Origin: JADKHC01 sp047600805
GTDB lineage: Bacteria > Verrucomicrobiota > Verrucomicrobiia > Opitutales > Opitutaceae
Length of the DNA stretch: 64,000 nucleotides
Reading direction: 5' to 3'
Assembly (NCBI GenBank): GCA_047600805.1
Contig: JASGKG010000001.1
Span: 2,294,001-2,358,000, forward strand
Under the pieces are notes generated by a model that saw nothing but the letters and a program-made list of their open reading frames with translations, had not been told where the DNA came from and did not search any database. Position numbers and translations under genes: made by a program. Position 1 is the stretch's first letter; every line of letters begins with the position of its first letter. Of this stretch, positions 45,441 to 54,154 are shown in pieces.

Positions 45441-46454
45441 ATGAGCACCGGCCACTATCGTCTTTTATCCCCCTACACGCCGCTTCGCCGTTCGCTGGCG
45501 ACCCTCAACCTGCTTTTCAGCGCCCTGGCAGGAGCAGTTTCGTTTGGTCAGAATCCGGCGCACCCTCCCAAACCAAACGAGGTCCTCCGATTGGGCTTCA
45601 GTTCAAACGTCTTTTCCGGACTGAACGAGTCCGACGCTCGTGCGTCGGTCAAAGCCCTCGCCTCTACGATCGCGCGAGAGCACGGAATCGATGCTGATCC
45701 GGATCCACTTGTTACCGCCAACCTCGAAGAGTCGCTGCAGGCAGTCAATGACGGCCTGGTCGATGCGATCGCGCTTCCGCTCGACGAATACGATATTCTT
45801 CGAAAAAAGTCGGAATTCGATCGGCTCCTTGTCGCGACCTACGGTGGCGATTACAGGGAAACCTACCTGCTCCTTGTCCACAAAGAGAGTTCCATCAGCC
45901 ATCTCGCAGATCTCAAAGGCAAGCGCATGAACTGCCTCACCGGGGCACGCATGACCTTGGCGCGTCCCTGGATCGACGTAGAATTGGCGAAAGCATCACT
46001 TCCCACTCTCGATCGGTTCGTCTCGACTGTTTCTGAGATTCCGAAGGCGGCAAAAGCAGTTTTGCCCGTATTCTTTCACCAGAGCGACGCCTGCTTGGTC
46101 ACCGAACGCGCATACCGCATTGTCGTCGAACTCAACCCTCAAATCGGCCGCGATCTCCGAATCTTGGCGCGATCGCAGCCTTACCTGCCTTCGATCTTCG
46201 CGTTTCGGAGCGGTTGCCCCAGCTCGTTGAAGGACAAATCGATTAAGGTTTTCTGCCGGCTACATCAAACACCCTACGGGCAGCAGACGCTTCTCATTTT
46301 TCAGAGTCCCCAAGTCGAAGAACGGCCCGCGGCGGATCTCACCATCTCCCTGAAACTGCTTGAGGAATACTCGGAGCGCTGTCCGGCCGAGTACGCTGCA
46401 CGGGTGGCGGCGCTCAATCGCAACGCCGAAAACGCGGCCCGCCTGAAGCGATGA
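45441..46454 (+). CDS. PhnD/SsuA-type substrate-binding protein (first paralogue)
   Basis: A 337-residue exported solute-binding protein of the phosphate/phosphonate (PhnD) superfamily. A hydrophobic signal lies at about residues 15-36. The mature start EVLRLGFSSNVFSGLNESDA is followed by GLVDAIALPLDEYDILRKKS, an allowance for ligand closure, and the hinge phrase KGKRMNCLTGARMTLARPWI. No ABC permease or ATPase is encoded nearby. With a histidine kinase two genes on, a role as ligand sensor is more likely than transport. That is inference. Confidence 0.8.
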   Translation: MSTGHYRLLSPYTPLRRSLATLNLLFSALAGAVSFGQNPAHPPKPNEVLRLGFSSNVFSGLNESDARASVKALASTIAREHGIDADPDPLVTANLEESLQAVNDGLVDAIALPLDEYDILRKKSEFDRLLVATYGGDYRETYLLLVHKESSISHLADLKGKRMNCLTGARMTLARPWIDVELAKASLPTLDRFVSTVSEIPKAAKAVLPVFFHQSDACLVTERAYRIVVELNPQIGRDLRILARSQPYLPSIFAFRSGCPSSLKDKSIKVFCRLHQTPYGQQTLLIFQSPQVEERPAADLTISLKLLEEYSERCPAEYAARVAALNRNAENAARLKR

Positions 46455-46578
46455 AACCGCGTACAAAAAATCGCCCCATGTTCGCCGGCACTTCTCGAAG
46501 AGAACACGCGGCCCTTCGAGGAAAACGAACTATCCTCTTTCACCAAAACCCGTTCAACCCATCTCGACTCACGACAGC

Positions 46579-47565
46579 ATGACCGCCCGCTCACAGGCAA
46601 AGTTGGCAACACTGCGACTCTTCGCTGCGCGGGCGATTCTGCTTTCTGTCATGTTCCTCTCAGCGTCGTCGCCCTCGCTGGCCGAAAAAGCCAGCGAGCG
46701 AATCAAGATGGGCTTCACGCGCTCGATGTTTGTCGATCTCAACGAAGCCGACACCCGGGCCGCGGTAAAAAGCTATGCGCTGCTTTTAGCGTCCAACGCC
46801 AACCTTTCTATTTCCGAAGAACCCGGCGTGTACGATTCCCCTCAAACCGTGGCCGAAGCTTTCTCGGGAGGCACCGCCGACATCGTGTCGTTGACGACCG
46901 CGGAGTATCTCTCGCTCCCCGCCGGATCAACCTACCCCCGCATGATCGTCGCCGCCATGGGCGGGTCGCAAACCGAGCAATACGTTCTCGTCGTAAGGCA
47001 AGATTCACCCTGGCGAACCATCGCGGACCTCCGTGGAAAACGATTGTTCATCTACGCGAGTCTTCGTGGTCTTCTCTCTAACCTCTGGTTGGATGTTTTG
47101 CTCGCATCGAATGGCCTGGAGCAGGCGCCGGATTTTTTCGGATCTGTCGTCTCAACGACTAAACCATCACGGACAGTACTCCCCGTTTTCTTTCAACAAG
47201 CCGACGCCTGTATCGTCACCCTAACCGGGCTCAAGGTCATGACTGAGTTGAACCCTCAGCTGCACAAAGACCTGAGAGTGATCGCGACTTCGCCAGAAAT
47301 AATCCCCGCCGTGACGTGCTTCAGGGCCGGGATGCCCCCTTCCCTTTTCGAGCAAACCATCAAGGCCGCCGTCAACGCCCAGGACACCACTTCAGGCCAA
47401 CAAATCCTGATGATCTTTCAGTGCGACAAGATCAGCGAAATCACAGAAGAGCACATTGCCTCTGTGCGCGAACTCCTCGAAACCCAGCGGCGCTTACGCT
47501 CACCCGCGGCTGCACACATCCAGACCACGGCCGAACAAAACCATTTGAGTTATCCAAAATCATGA
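46579..47565 (+). CDS. PhnD/SsuA-type substrate-binding protein (second paralogue)
   Basis: A 328-residue paralogue of the preceding gene. A signal peptide (about residues 1-35, ending SPSLAEKA) precedes RIKMGFTRSMFVDLNEADTR, which aligns with the same position of the first copy (both have GF-S/T, then N-E-x-D-x-RA-x-VK). GGTADIVSLTTAEYLSLPAG and RTVLPVFFQQADACIVTLTG correspond to AIALPLDEYD and KAVLPVFFHQSDACLVTERA in the first copy. The stop overlaps the start of the kinase gene as ATGA, so the kinase is translationally coupled to this protein. Confidence 0.82.
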   Translation: MTARSQAKLATLRLFAARAILLSVMFLSASSPSLAEKASERIKMGFTRSMFVDLNEADTRAAVKSYALLLASNANLSISEEPGVYDSPQTVAEAFSGGTADIVSLTTAEYLSLPAGSTYPRMIVAAMGGSQTEQYVLVVRQDSPWRTIADLRGKRLFIYASLRGLLSNLWLDVLLASNGLEQAPDFFGSVVSTTKPSRTVLPVFFQQADACIVTLTGLKVMTELNPQLHKDLRVIATSPEIIPAVTCFRAGMPPSLFEQTIKAAVNAQDTTSGQQILMIFQCDKISEITEEHIASVRELLETQRRLRSPAAAHIQTTAEQNHLSYPKS

Positions 47566-49268
47566 TTTGGTGGCGAAAGATAACCTGGCGCACCGCCCTT
47601 CTTGGCTGGCTCATCACCACCGCCACCGTAGTCGCGTTTGCCCTCGCGCTCATCCCGGAACAGAAGCGCGTGTTCCAGGAAAACCTACAATCAAAAGCAT
47701 ACGGTGTCGCTGTTTCCCTCCGCAACATCACCTCTGCCGCCGTGGTAAATGAAGACTACAGCAGCGTCGTCGATCAATGCGTCGAGATGCTCAAGGGCGA
47801 CCGCTCGATCAGCTACATTATTCTCACCCGAAACGACGGCTTTTCACTCATCCACGACCGCTCCGGTTGGAGAACGCTGACGCTCTCCGATGTTTGGCTC
47901 CCGACCCGACGGACGACTCGCACGAGCATGGGCCCGACACTGCTTTTTCAGCGTCCCTCGTTCAACTTCTCCGAGCCGTTCAGCTATTCGGGAATCGAAT
48001 GGGGCTGGATCCACGTGGGCTTGTCTCTGGATACGTACGACCAAAGCGTGCGCCGCGTCTACTTCCAAACGGGACTGCTCGCGCTCGTCTTTACGGTGAT
48101 CGGCCTGGGCGTGATGATCCTCTACGCACGGTACTTGCTGAAACCGATTCTCGATCTTCAGGACGTGGTTCGCCAAGTCGCTGAAGGCGATCTTTCGGCA
48201 CGTGCCTCCACCGACCGAACCGATGAGTTGGGCCAGCTCGCCCGGTCCGTCAACAGCATGACAGAGGCGCTTCTCCGACGCGACCGAGCCTTGAAAGAAA
48301 CCAACGAGACACTCGAGCAACGAGTGCAGGAACGCACACGCGCGTTGCAGGATCAAATCGCAGCGCGCGAAGCGGCTAACCGGGAGCTCGCCGAAGCTCA
48401 ACGTCAGCTGATGCAGCTCTCGCGCGAAGCCGGTCGCGCAGAAGTCGCCACCGGCGTTCTCCACAACGTCGGCAACGTGCTCAACTCGATCAACATTTCC
48501 GCCAACCTCATTCAAAACGGGCTCACAGAAAGTCCCCGCCTTGAAGTCCTCAAACAGGTGGGCGAGTTGATGCAGGCCCAGGGCGCCAGCCTACCGCAGT
48601 TCCTCGCGTCGGACCCGCGGGGGCAGCTCGTGCCTTCCCTTCTGATGGAAATCGCCCGGCAGCTTCCTCAGGACCATCACGCTATCGCCAAAGAAGCCGC
48701 CCAGCTCATTCACAACGTCGATCACGTCAAACAAATCGTGTCTGCCCAGCAAGGTTTCGCAAAAGCCGGCGGCCTTCTGCAAGCCGTGAAGCCAATCGAG
48801 CTATTTGAGGAAGCACTGAAGATAACACATGGTTCGTTCGTGCGCCACGAGGTGCAATTAAACCGCCACTTCGAGGAGGTGCCACCGTTGCAGACCGACC
48901 GGCATTTGGTGATGCAGATTCTGGTGAATTTCACGACCAATGCCGTGCAGGCCGTGAAACCACTCGATCCAGCTGAGCGCCAAATCGATTTATATCTTTC
49001 TAGTAGATCGGGGATGGTTGAATTTTCCGTACGGGACAACGGCATCGGCATCGCGTCGGAAGATCTTAAAAAGATATTCCACCACGGGTTCACCACTCGC
49101 AAGGACGGACACGGCTTCGGCCTTCACTCAGGCGCGCTCGCAGCCCAAACGCTCGGTGGTGAAATCAAAGTTGAAAGCCGCGGGCCTGGTTTGGGCGCGC
49201 GCTTCACGCTCGTCCTTCCCATCGCCCCCACCCGAACCAATAGCTCAGAAAAAAAGGAGCTGACATGA
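47562..49268 (+). CDS. Membrane sensor histidine kinase coupled to the PhnD-like proteins
   Basis: A 568-residue kinase. Span 1 is at about residues 11-31, a periplasmic sensor region runs from about 33 to 165, span 2 at about 168-190, then HAMP (about 192-245), a coiled coil (245-290), and a kinase core with His301 in VATGVLHNVGNVLNSINI. The HATPase has N-box ILVNFTTNAVQAVKP and G-boxes VRDNGIGIASEDLKKIFHHG and DGHGFGLHSGALA. The H-box HNVGNVLNS is typical of a subgroup of bacterial kinases with periplasmic input. Its start overlaps the second PhnD-like gene. Confidence 0.9.
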   Translation: MIWWRKITWRTALLGWLITTATVVAFALALIPEQKRVFQENLQSKAYGVAVSLRNITSAAVVNEDYSSVVDQCVEMLKGDRSISYIILTRNDGFSLIHDRSGWRTLTLSDVWLPTRRTTRTSMGPTLLFQRPSFNFSEPFSYSGIEWGWIHVGLSLDTYDQSVRRVYFQTGLLALVFTVIGLGVMILYARYLLKPILDLQDVVRQVAEGDLSARASTDRTDELGQLARSVNSMTEALLRRDRALKETNETLEQRVQERTRALQDQIAAREAANRELAEAQRQLMQLSREAGRAEVATGVLHNVGNVLNSINISANLIQNGLTESPRLEVLKQVGELMQAQGASLPQFLASDPRGQLVPSLLMEIARQLPQDHHAIAKEAAQLIHNVDHVKQIVSAQQGFAKAGGLLQAVKPIELFEEALKITHGSFVRHEVQLNRHFEEVPPLQTDRHLVMQILVNFTTNAVQAVKPLDPAERQIDLYLSSRSGMVEFSVRDNGIGIASEDLKKIFHHGFTTRKDGHGFGLHSGALAAQTLGGEIKVESRGPGLGARFTLVLPIAPTRTNSSEKKELT

Positions 49269-49377
49269 AACACTCCTCCAGACGCGAGAGGCTCCCGTAC
49301 CAATTTCAACCGGCACTTAACCTTCAACAGACGCAGCCTCGGCGCCGACCAGCGGCACCCCGGCTGCCTTTTTCCTG

Positions 49378-51477
49378 ATGGCCAACGAATCCCGCAACTA
49401 CCGCGTTCTGGTAATCGACGACACACCGTCGATCCACGAGGATTTCCGCAAAATTCTGGCCCCTGGATCAAACTCCACGAATCGAATCAACTCGCTCGTG
49501 AGCGCGATCTTCGGAGCACCCCCACCCAAGGAGCCCAGCGGCGGCAGTACCTTCACCGTCGATTCCGCCACGCAGGGCGAAGAGGGCCTCGCGATGGTGA
49601 TCGATGCACTCGCAAGACGTCAGCCGTACGCCGTCGCCTTTGTCGACATGCGGATACCGCCCGGCTGGGACGGCTTGGAAACCATCCGTCATATTTGGGC
49701 AACTGATCCCCATATCCAAATCGTGATCTGCACGGCCTATTCCGATCACAGCTGGGCCGCAATTTCCCAGCGGGTCGGCCAATCCGACAACCTTCTGATC
49801 CTGAAAAAGCCGTTCGATCAAATCGAAGTTCTCCAGCTCGCTCACGCGCTTTCTCGCAAGTGGCAGCTCGCGCAGGACAACGCCGAACACGTGCAAAGGC
49901 TCGACGAACTCGTGCGCCGACGCACTTATCAGCTCGACGAGGCTGAAGAACGTTTCATCGAGGCTTTCAACGCAAGCCCGTTGGCTCAAGCCATCGTCAA
50001 TCTCGAAGAGTCGCGATTCCTCAACGTTAACAAAGTTTTTGAAGCTCAGTTCAGTATCACCGCGGCTGATCTGCCAAAACTCACCGCCGAACAAGTCTTC
50101 TCCGGACTAGGCCGGGATAAATGGGATGATTTAGTTCTGCAGCTGCGGGCGGGAAAGCCGATCGACGAGCACCCGTTCGCGTGGCGAAACACGGCCGGAC
50201 GCGAGTGCCAGTTGCGCTTATCGGCCCGCAGCATACCGATGACAGCCCGTCCAAGCGCGATCGTCGTGCTCCGCGACGTCACCACCCAAATCGAGACCGA
50301 ACAGCAACTGCGTCAGTCCCAAAAACTCGAAGCGGTCGGACAGCTCTCCGCCGGCATCGCGCACGATTTCAACAATCTCCTCACCGTCATCCAGTGTTAC
50401 ATTTCCGAGCTTCTCGCCGCCCACACCGACCAGCCTACGCGCCAGATGCTGGAGCCCGTGCAGACCGCCGCCTCACGCGCTTCCTCACTTGTTCGCCAGT
50501 TGCTGATTTTTAGCCGGAAAGAAGTGGTTCGGCCAGAGCGCCTTGAGCTTTCAATCATAGTCGCCGGCCTTCAATCGCTGATACGACGACTCATTGGCAC
50601 CAATATCGCCATCGATTGGTTCATCCCGCCCGGACTTCCTTCGATCGAGGCCGACCCCGCAAACCTGGAGCAGATAATCGTAAATCTCGTGGTCAACGCG
50701 CGCGACGCGATGCCCAATGGAGGCCGAATCACCATCACCGCCAGCCGCGTCGAAATCGATGCCACCAGCACGGCGTCAAATCCAGAGGCCAGCCCGGGTT
50801 GTTACGTAGTTTTGAAGGTGACGGACACCGGCACGGGAATTCCTCCCGAAGTTCTGCCGAGAATTTACGAACCTTTCTTTACCACTAAAGCGGTCGGCAA
50901 GGGAACCGGCTTGGGCCTTTCGACCGTTTATTCTCTCGTGAAGCAGCATGGTGGCTGGATTCAGGCAGAATCCACTGTGGGCAAAGGAACCTCGTTTACC
51001 ATTTACCACCCCGCCGCCAAAGCGCCGGCACCTAACCCGGTGAAAGACAAGACAGGACAAGCGGCTCAGACTCACAACGTGAGACGTCCTCATCGCGTGT
51101 TGGTCGCCGAAGACGATCCGCTCATTCAACGAATGTTACAAAAACTCCTCGGTCGCTATGAACTGGAACACGTGGTCGCGTCAGACGGTGTTTCGGCGCT
51201 GTCGATCTGGAACTCTTCGAAGGAGCAATTCGACGTGTTGATCAGCGACATCATGATGCCCAACGGTCTCAGCGGCGTCGATCTGGCGCGAACTCTGCGT
51301 GAGGAAAAGCCCCAACTCGCCGTGATTTTGATTTCGGGCTACAGCGAGTCTTGGGCAAATCCGAAGGTTTTCGATCTGCCCGGCGGCCGTCCCAAGATCT
51401 TGAACAAGCCGTTCACCGTTGCCGATCTGCGCGAGGCCATCGACGACGTTCTAAACCAACGCCCGCAGTCCGGCTAA
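49378..51477 (+). CDS. Hybrid histidine kinase: receiver-PAS-kinase-receiver
   Basis: A 699-residue soluble signalling protein. The first receiver (about 9-145) has Asp90 in VAFVDMRIPPGWDGLETI and contains an insertion (about 32-60). A coiled coil and a PAS domain (about 190-300) follow. The kinase core has His329 in GQLSAGIAHDFNNLLTVI and G-boxes VTDTGTGIPPEVLPRIYEPF and GKGTGLGLSTVYSLVKQHGG. A second receiver at the C-terminus shows RVLVAEDDPLIQRML and ISDIMMPNGLSGVDLARTL. It lies about 110 bases after the membrane kinase and is a natural phosphotransfer partner for it. It lacks a DNA-binding output. Confidence 0.9.
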   Translation: MANESRNYRVLVIDDTPSIHEDFRKILAPGSNSTNRINSLVSAIFGAPPPKEPSGGSTFTVDSATQGEEGLAMVIDALARRQPYAVAFVDMRIPPGWDGLETIRHIWATDPHIQIVICTAYSDHSWAAISQRVGQSDNLLILKKPFDQIEVLQLAHALSRKWQLAQDNAEHVQRLDELVRRRTYQLDEAEERFIEAFNASPLAQAIVNLEESRFLNVNKVFEAQFSITAADLPKLTAEQVFSGLGRDKWDDLVLQLRAGKPIDEHPFAWRNTAGRECQLRLSARSIPMTARPSAIVVLRDVTTQIETEQQLRQSQKLEAVGQLSAGIAHDFNNLLTVIQCYISELLAAHTDQPTRQMLEPVQTAASRASSLVRQLLIFSRKEVVRPERLELSIIVAGLQSLIRRLIGTNIAIDWFIPPGLPSIEADPANLEQIIVNLVVNARDAMPNGGRITITASRVEIDATSTASNPEASPGCYVVLKVTDTGTGIPPEVLPRIYEPFFTTKAVGKGTGLGLSTVYSLVKQHGGWIQAESTVGKGTSFTIYHPAAKAPAPNPVKDKTGQAAQTHNVRRPHRVLVAEDDPLIQRMLQKLLGRYELEHVVASDGVSALSIWNSSKEQFDVLISDIMMPNGLSGVDLARTLREEKPQLAVILISGYSESWANPKVFDLPGGRPKILNKPFTVADLREAIDDVLNQRPQSG

Positions 51478-51524
51478 TTCGCGGCTTCCCCTTTGGGCCG
51501 CACCGGTGTCTGATAATCGCGTAC

Positions 51525-52631
51525 ATGACCGATTCGCTCACGCTCAACCACGCCTCCCGCGTACTCGCTACGATTACGCCTGAACTCCGCGCCGACGCCG
51601 CCCTTCGTAAGTATATGGGGAACGTCAACCGTCTTGGGCCACGTGAAAAGCGGGCTGTCAGCCGCGCCGTGTTTACTTACTTCCGCTGGTTGTTGTGGCT
51701 CGACGAAAAAGCCTCGGCGCAAAAACAGGTGGAGGAGGCGCTTAAACTTCAGGAGCGCTTCGATAAGAATCCCCAAAGCGTGAAAATTGAAACGCTAGCC
51801 GCCCGCGCCGTCCCCACGTGGGCCCGCAACGAGGTCGACTTCCCCGCCGAAACACTCCGCCAGCTGCAGTCGGAACCCGCACTCTGGCTGCGCGCTCGCC
51901 CGGGCACCGCCGAGAAGCTAGCTTCAACGCTTGGCAACTGCGAAACAACGCCCCACGCGCCCGATGCGCTCCGCTATCGCGGCGCTCAGGATCTGTTTCT
52001 TACCCCGGCCTTTCACAATGGCTCGTTTGAAATTCAGGATCTCGCCTCCCAACTCGTCGGTCTGGCCTGTGCGCCGAAACCTGGCGAGACGTGGTGGGAC
52101 GCCTGCGCGGGGGAAGGTGGGAAAATGCTTCACCTGGCGGATCTGATGCAAAACAAGGGCCTGATCTGGGCCAGTGACCGCTCCGAGCGTCGGCTCCACA
52201 CACTGAAACAACGCGCCGCGCGCGCGAAGGTTTTCAACTTCCGAACTGCGCTTTGGGATGGTTCGGCCAAACTCCCGACCAAAACAAAATTCGACGGCAT
52301 TCTCGTCGACGCACCTTGCAGCGGCATTGGAACTTGGCAGCGAAATCCCCACGCCCGCTGGACTACCTCGGCTGACGATGTGACCGAGCTTGCGGCCGTG
52401 CAGCGCCTGCTCCTCGAAAATGTCGCCGGCTCGCTAAAACCCGGCGGCCGGCTCGTTTTTGCCGTTTGCACCCTCGCCAATTCCGAAACGACCGCCATCG
52501 CCAACGCCTTTGCCGCCGCCCACCCAGAACTTGAGCCCATTCCGGTTCTCGAAAAATCGCCGCAGCTCATCCTTTGGCCCCACGAGTACACCGCCAACGG
52601 CATGTTCCTCGCCGCCTGGAAAAAGAAATAG
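51525..52631 (+). CDS. RsmB/NOP-family RNA 5-cytosine methyltransferase
   Basis: A 368-residue SAM-dependent rRNA or tRNA m5C methyltransferase. The N-terminus resembles the NusB-like helical domain of RsmB (LRKYMGNVNRLGPREKRAVS). The SAM-binding region is DACAGEGGKMLHLADLMQNK, the first conserved Cys is in ILVDAPCSGIGTWQRNPHAR, and the catalytic second Cys is in LVFAVCTLANSETTAIA. The final EYTANGMFLAAWKKK is typical. The frame is open upstream to 51351, but this overlaps the hybrid kinase; the ATG at 51525 is the sensible start. Confidence 0.9.
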   Translation: MTDSLTLNHASRVLATITPELRADAALRKYMGNVNRLGPREKRAVSRAVFTYFRWLLWLDEKASAQKQVEEALKLQERFDKNPQSVKIETLAARAVPTWARNEVDFPAETLRQLQSEPALWLRARPGTAEKLASTLGNCETTPHAPDALRYRGAQDLFLTPAFHNGSFEIQDLASQLVGLACAPKPGETWWDACAGEGGKMLHLADLMQNKGLIWASDRSERRLHTLKQRAARAKVFNFRTALWDGSAKLPTKTKFDGILVDAPCSGIGTWQRNPHARWTTSADDVTELAAVQRLLLENVAGSLKPGGRLVFAVCTLANSETTAIANAFAAAHPELEPIPVLEKSPQLILWPHEYTANGMFLAAWKKK

Positions 52632-52729
52632 AGTTCAACACGAAGAGCGAAGAACCGCCAAACCTGATGGCCTCCTCTGGCGTTCTTTCGCAGTGTTTGT
52701 TTTCAAAACTCCACGCCTAGAATCAAGCG

Positions 52730-53584
52730 TTGCAAAATTTGTCTTCCGAGAAAATCACCAGCTCAACCGTCCGCGCCGATTTCAACGATCCTGTTGCCGT
52801 CGTTCACTACACGCGCGCGGCGCACTTTCTCGGGTTGTGGAAGTCCGAACGGATCCTTATCGAACGCATCTTTAGCGACAAATCCGCCCGCTTGCTCGAG
52901 GCTGGCTGCGGCTCCGGTCGCGTAACCCTCGGACTGTGGCAAGAAGGTTATCAAAATTTAGCCGCCTTCGATTTCGCGGAAGAACTCCTCCAACAAGCAC
53001 GCGCTCTCGCTGCCGACCGCGGCGCCCAATCCATTCGCTTCTTTCACGCCGACGCTACCCGCCTCAGCGCCTCTCTCCCGAAAGTTTGTCATCCGTTAAA
53101 TGACAAACGCCGGACCGACTCCGGGGAAAATGGTACAGACGATCGTCATTTAATGGATGACAAAGCGGTTTTCGATGGGGCTCTGTTCATGTTCAATGGC
53201 CTAATGCAGATCCCCGGGCGCGAGAATCGGCGTGCGGCCCTCCGCGAACTGCACAAGGTCTGCCGAGTTGGGGCGAGGTTGTTGTTCACCACGCACGACC
53301 GCGACGGCAGCACCACCGAGAAAGCCCTTTGGCGACTCGAAGCACTGCGCTGGTCAGAGGGACTACAAGACTCGCGGCTGGTGGAATTTGGCGACCGCTA
53401 TTTCGAAGACGAAAATGGCCGAACCTTCATGCACCTGCCAAATAGGACGGAGATTTTGGACGATCTCGTCGCAACAGGGTGGAATCCGACCTATGATGCG
53501 ATGCGCGTGGAAATCGCTCGGGAAACGAAAGCTGTTCAGGACTTTTCCGACGAGTGCCGCTTTTGGATAGCGGAACGAACCTGA
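52730..53584 (+). CDS. Class I SAM-dependent methyltransferase with a palindromic insertion
   Basis: A 284-residue class I methyltransferase of unknown substrate. Motif I is LLEAGCGSGRVTLGLWQEGY, the acidic strand 2 is LAAFDFAEELLQQARAL, and strand 4 is AVFDGALFMFNGLMQIPGRE. Between strand 3 (RFFHADATRLSASLP) and strand 4 there is an extra segment of about 28 residues made from an inverted repeat (53085-53164). The start is a TTG at 52730; no ATG or GTG is available near it. The methylated target cannot be predicted. Confidence 0.8.
   Translation: MQNLSSEKITSSTVRADFNDPVAVVHYTRAAHFLGLWKSERILIERIFSDKSARLLEAGCGSGRVTLGLWQEGYQNLAAFDFAEELLQQARALAADRGAQSIRFFHADATRLSASLPKVCHPLNDKRRTDSGENGTDDRHLMDDKAVFDGALFMFNGLMQIPGRENRRAALRELHKVCRVGARLLFTTHDRDGSTTEKALWRLEALRWSEGLQDSRLVEFGDRYFEDENGRTFMHLPNRTEILDDLVATGWNPTYDAMRVEIARETKAVQDFSDECRFWIAERT
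53085..53164. repeat. Palindromic element inserted in frame in the methyltransferase gene
   Basis: TTTGTCATCCGTTAAATGAC (53085-53104) and GTCATTTAATGGATGACAAA (53145-53164) are inverted copies with 19 of 20 bases matching. The 40-base loop contains a small hairpin, CCGGA-CCGAC-TCCGG at 53110-53124. Each arm is itself nearly palindromic (TTTGTCAT / ATGACAAA). AAAG precedes the left arm and ends the right junction, which could be a target duplication. Confidence 0.85.
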
Positions 53585-53655
53585 GTGCTGGCTGCGGCTG
53601 TATTGTAGCCATTTTCCAGATACACAGAACAAACAGCCCTAGCGCTTTTGCATTT

Positions 53656-53682
53656 GTCCCAATTTTGGGACGGGATTTTCCC
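53656..53682 (+). promoter_or_regulatory. Predicted activator-binding site (UAS) for operon 1
   Basis: GTCCCAATTTTGGGAC (53656-53671) is a palindrome with perfect 7-base arms, followed 8 bases later by a TCCC half-site at 53679-53682. It ends 97 bases before the TTGGCA of the sigma-54-like promoter. The same arrangement occurs upstream of operon 2. Enhancer sites of sigma-54 activators normally lie about 80-150 bases upstream. The likely binder is the activator encoded two genes downstream (54155-55522). Confidence 0.75.
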
Positions 53683-53745
53683 GCCGACGGCTGGCAAACA
53701 CGTTTTAACGGACTGGCTATTTCTTATTTAGCTGTTTATATATAA

Positions 53746-53785
53746 CATCTTAGGAAATATACATTCACTTGGCACGGCGCGTGCA
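53746..53785 (+). promoter_or_regulatory. Sigma-54-like promoter of operon 1 with a CATCTTA element
   Basis: TTGGCACGGCGCGTGCA (53769-53785) matches the -24/-12 consensus TGGCACR-N4-TTGCW with a single mismatch (GTGC for TTGC). CATCTTAGGAA begins at 53746, exactly 23 bases before TTGGCA, as it does before operon 2. The start of transcription is expected near 53795, leaving a short leader before the ATG at 53812. The bases after the -12 region read ATTAGG, shared with the second promoter. Confidence 0.8.
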
Positions 53786-53811
53786 ATTAGGAGGTACAAC
53801 CAGTCATTATC

Positions 53812-54078
53812 ATGAAAATCACAAACTCAGCCACAATCTCCGCGCTCAGCATCACCGCGCTTGCCCTCACCCTCTCGTCAATTGCCACCTTGCAGTTTTC
53901 GCCGGAAATCTTCTTTGGCACTTACGCCATCGCCGGATTGCTTTGCATCGCGGCCACGGACTATTCGCCTCGTCTGTCTCGATCGACAAAGTTCGGCTAC
54001 CGCTCCCGACCGAATTGGATTCGTTTGAGCCTCCACGGAAATCGCAGAGCCAATCTTATCGCCAGAAAGGCCGCTTAA
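53812..54078 (+). CDS. Small membrane protein at the head of the regulatory operon
   Basis: An 88-residue protein that I do not recognise. Two hydrophobic segments (about residues 8-28 and 34-47) are followed by a strongly basic tail (KFGYRSRPNWIRLSLHGNRR). The likely topology is a membrane hairpin with a cytoplasmic, positively charged C-terminus. It is the first gene after the sigma-54-like promoter and lies 76 bases before the activator gene. By analogy with other envelope-stress circuits, it could transmit membrane state to the kinase or activator or serve as a protective membrane peptide. That is inference. Confidence 0.65.
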   Translation: MKITNSATISALSITALALTLSSIATLQFSPEIFFGTYAIAGLLCIAATDYSPRLSRSTKFGYRSRPNWIRLSLHGNRRANLIARKAA

Positions 54079-54154
54079 TTCCTCCTACCGAACCAATATT
54101 TGACTTCCGCCCTTGCTCAACCTCGCGCTTTTTCGCTAACCTCCTCAGCAATCC

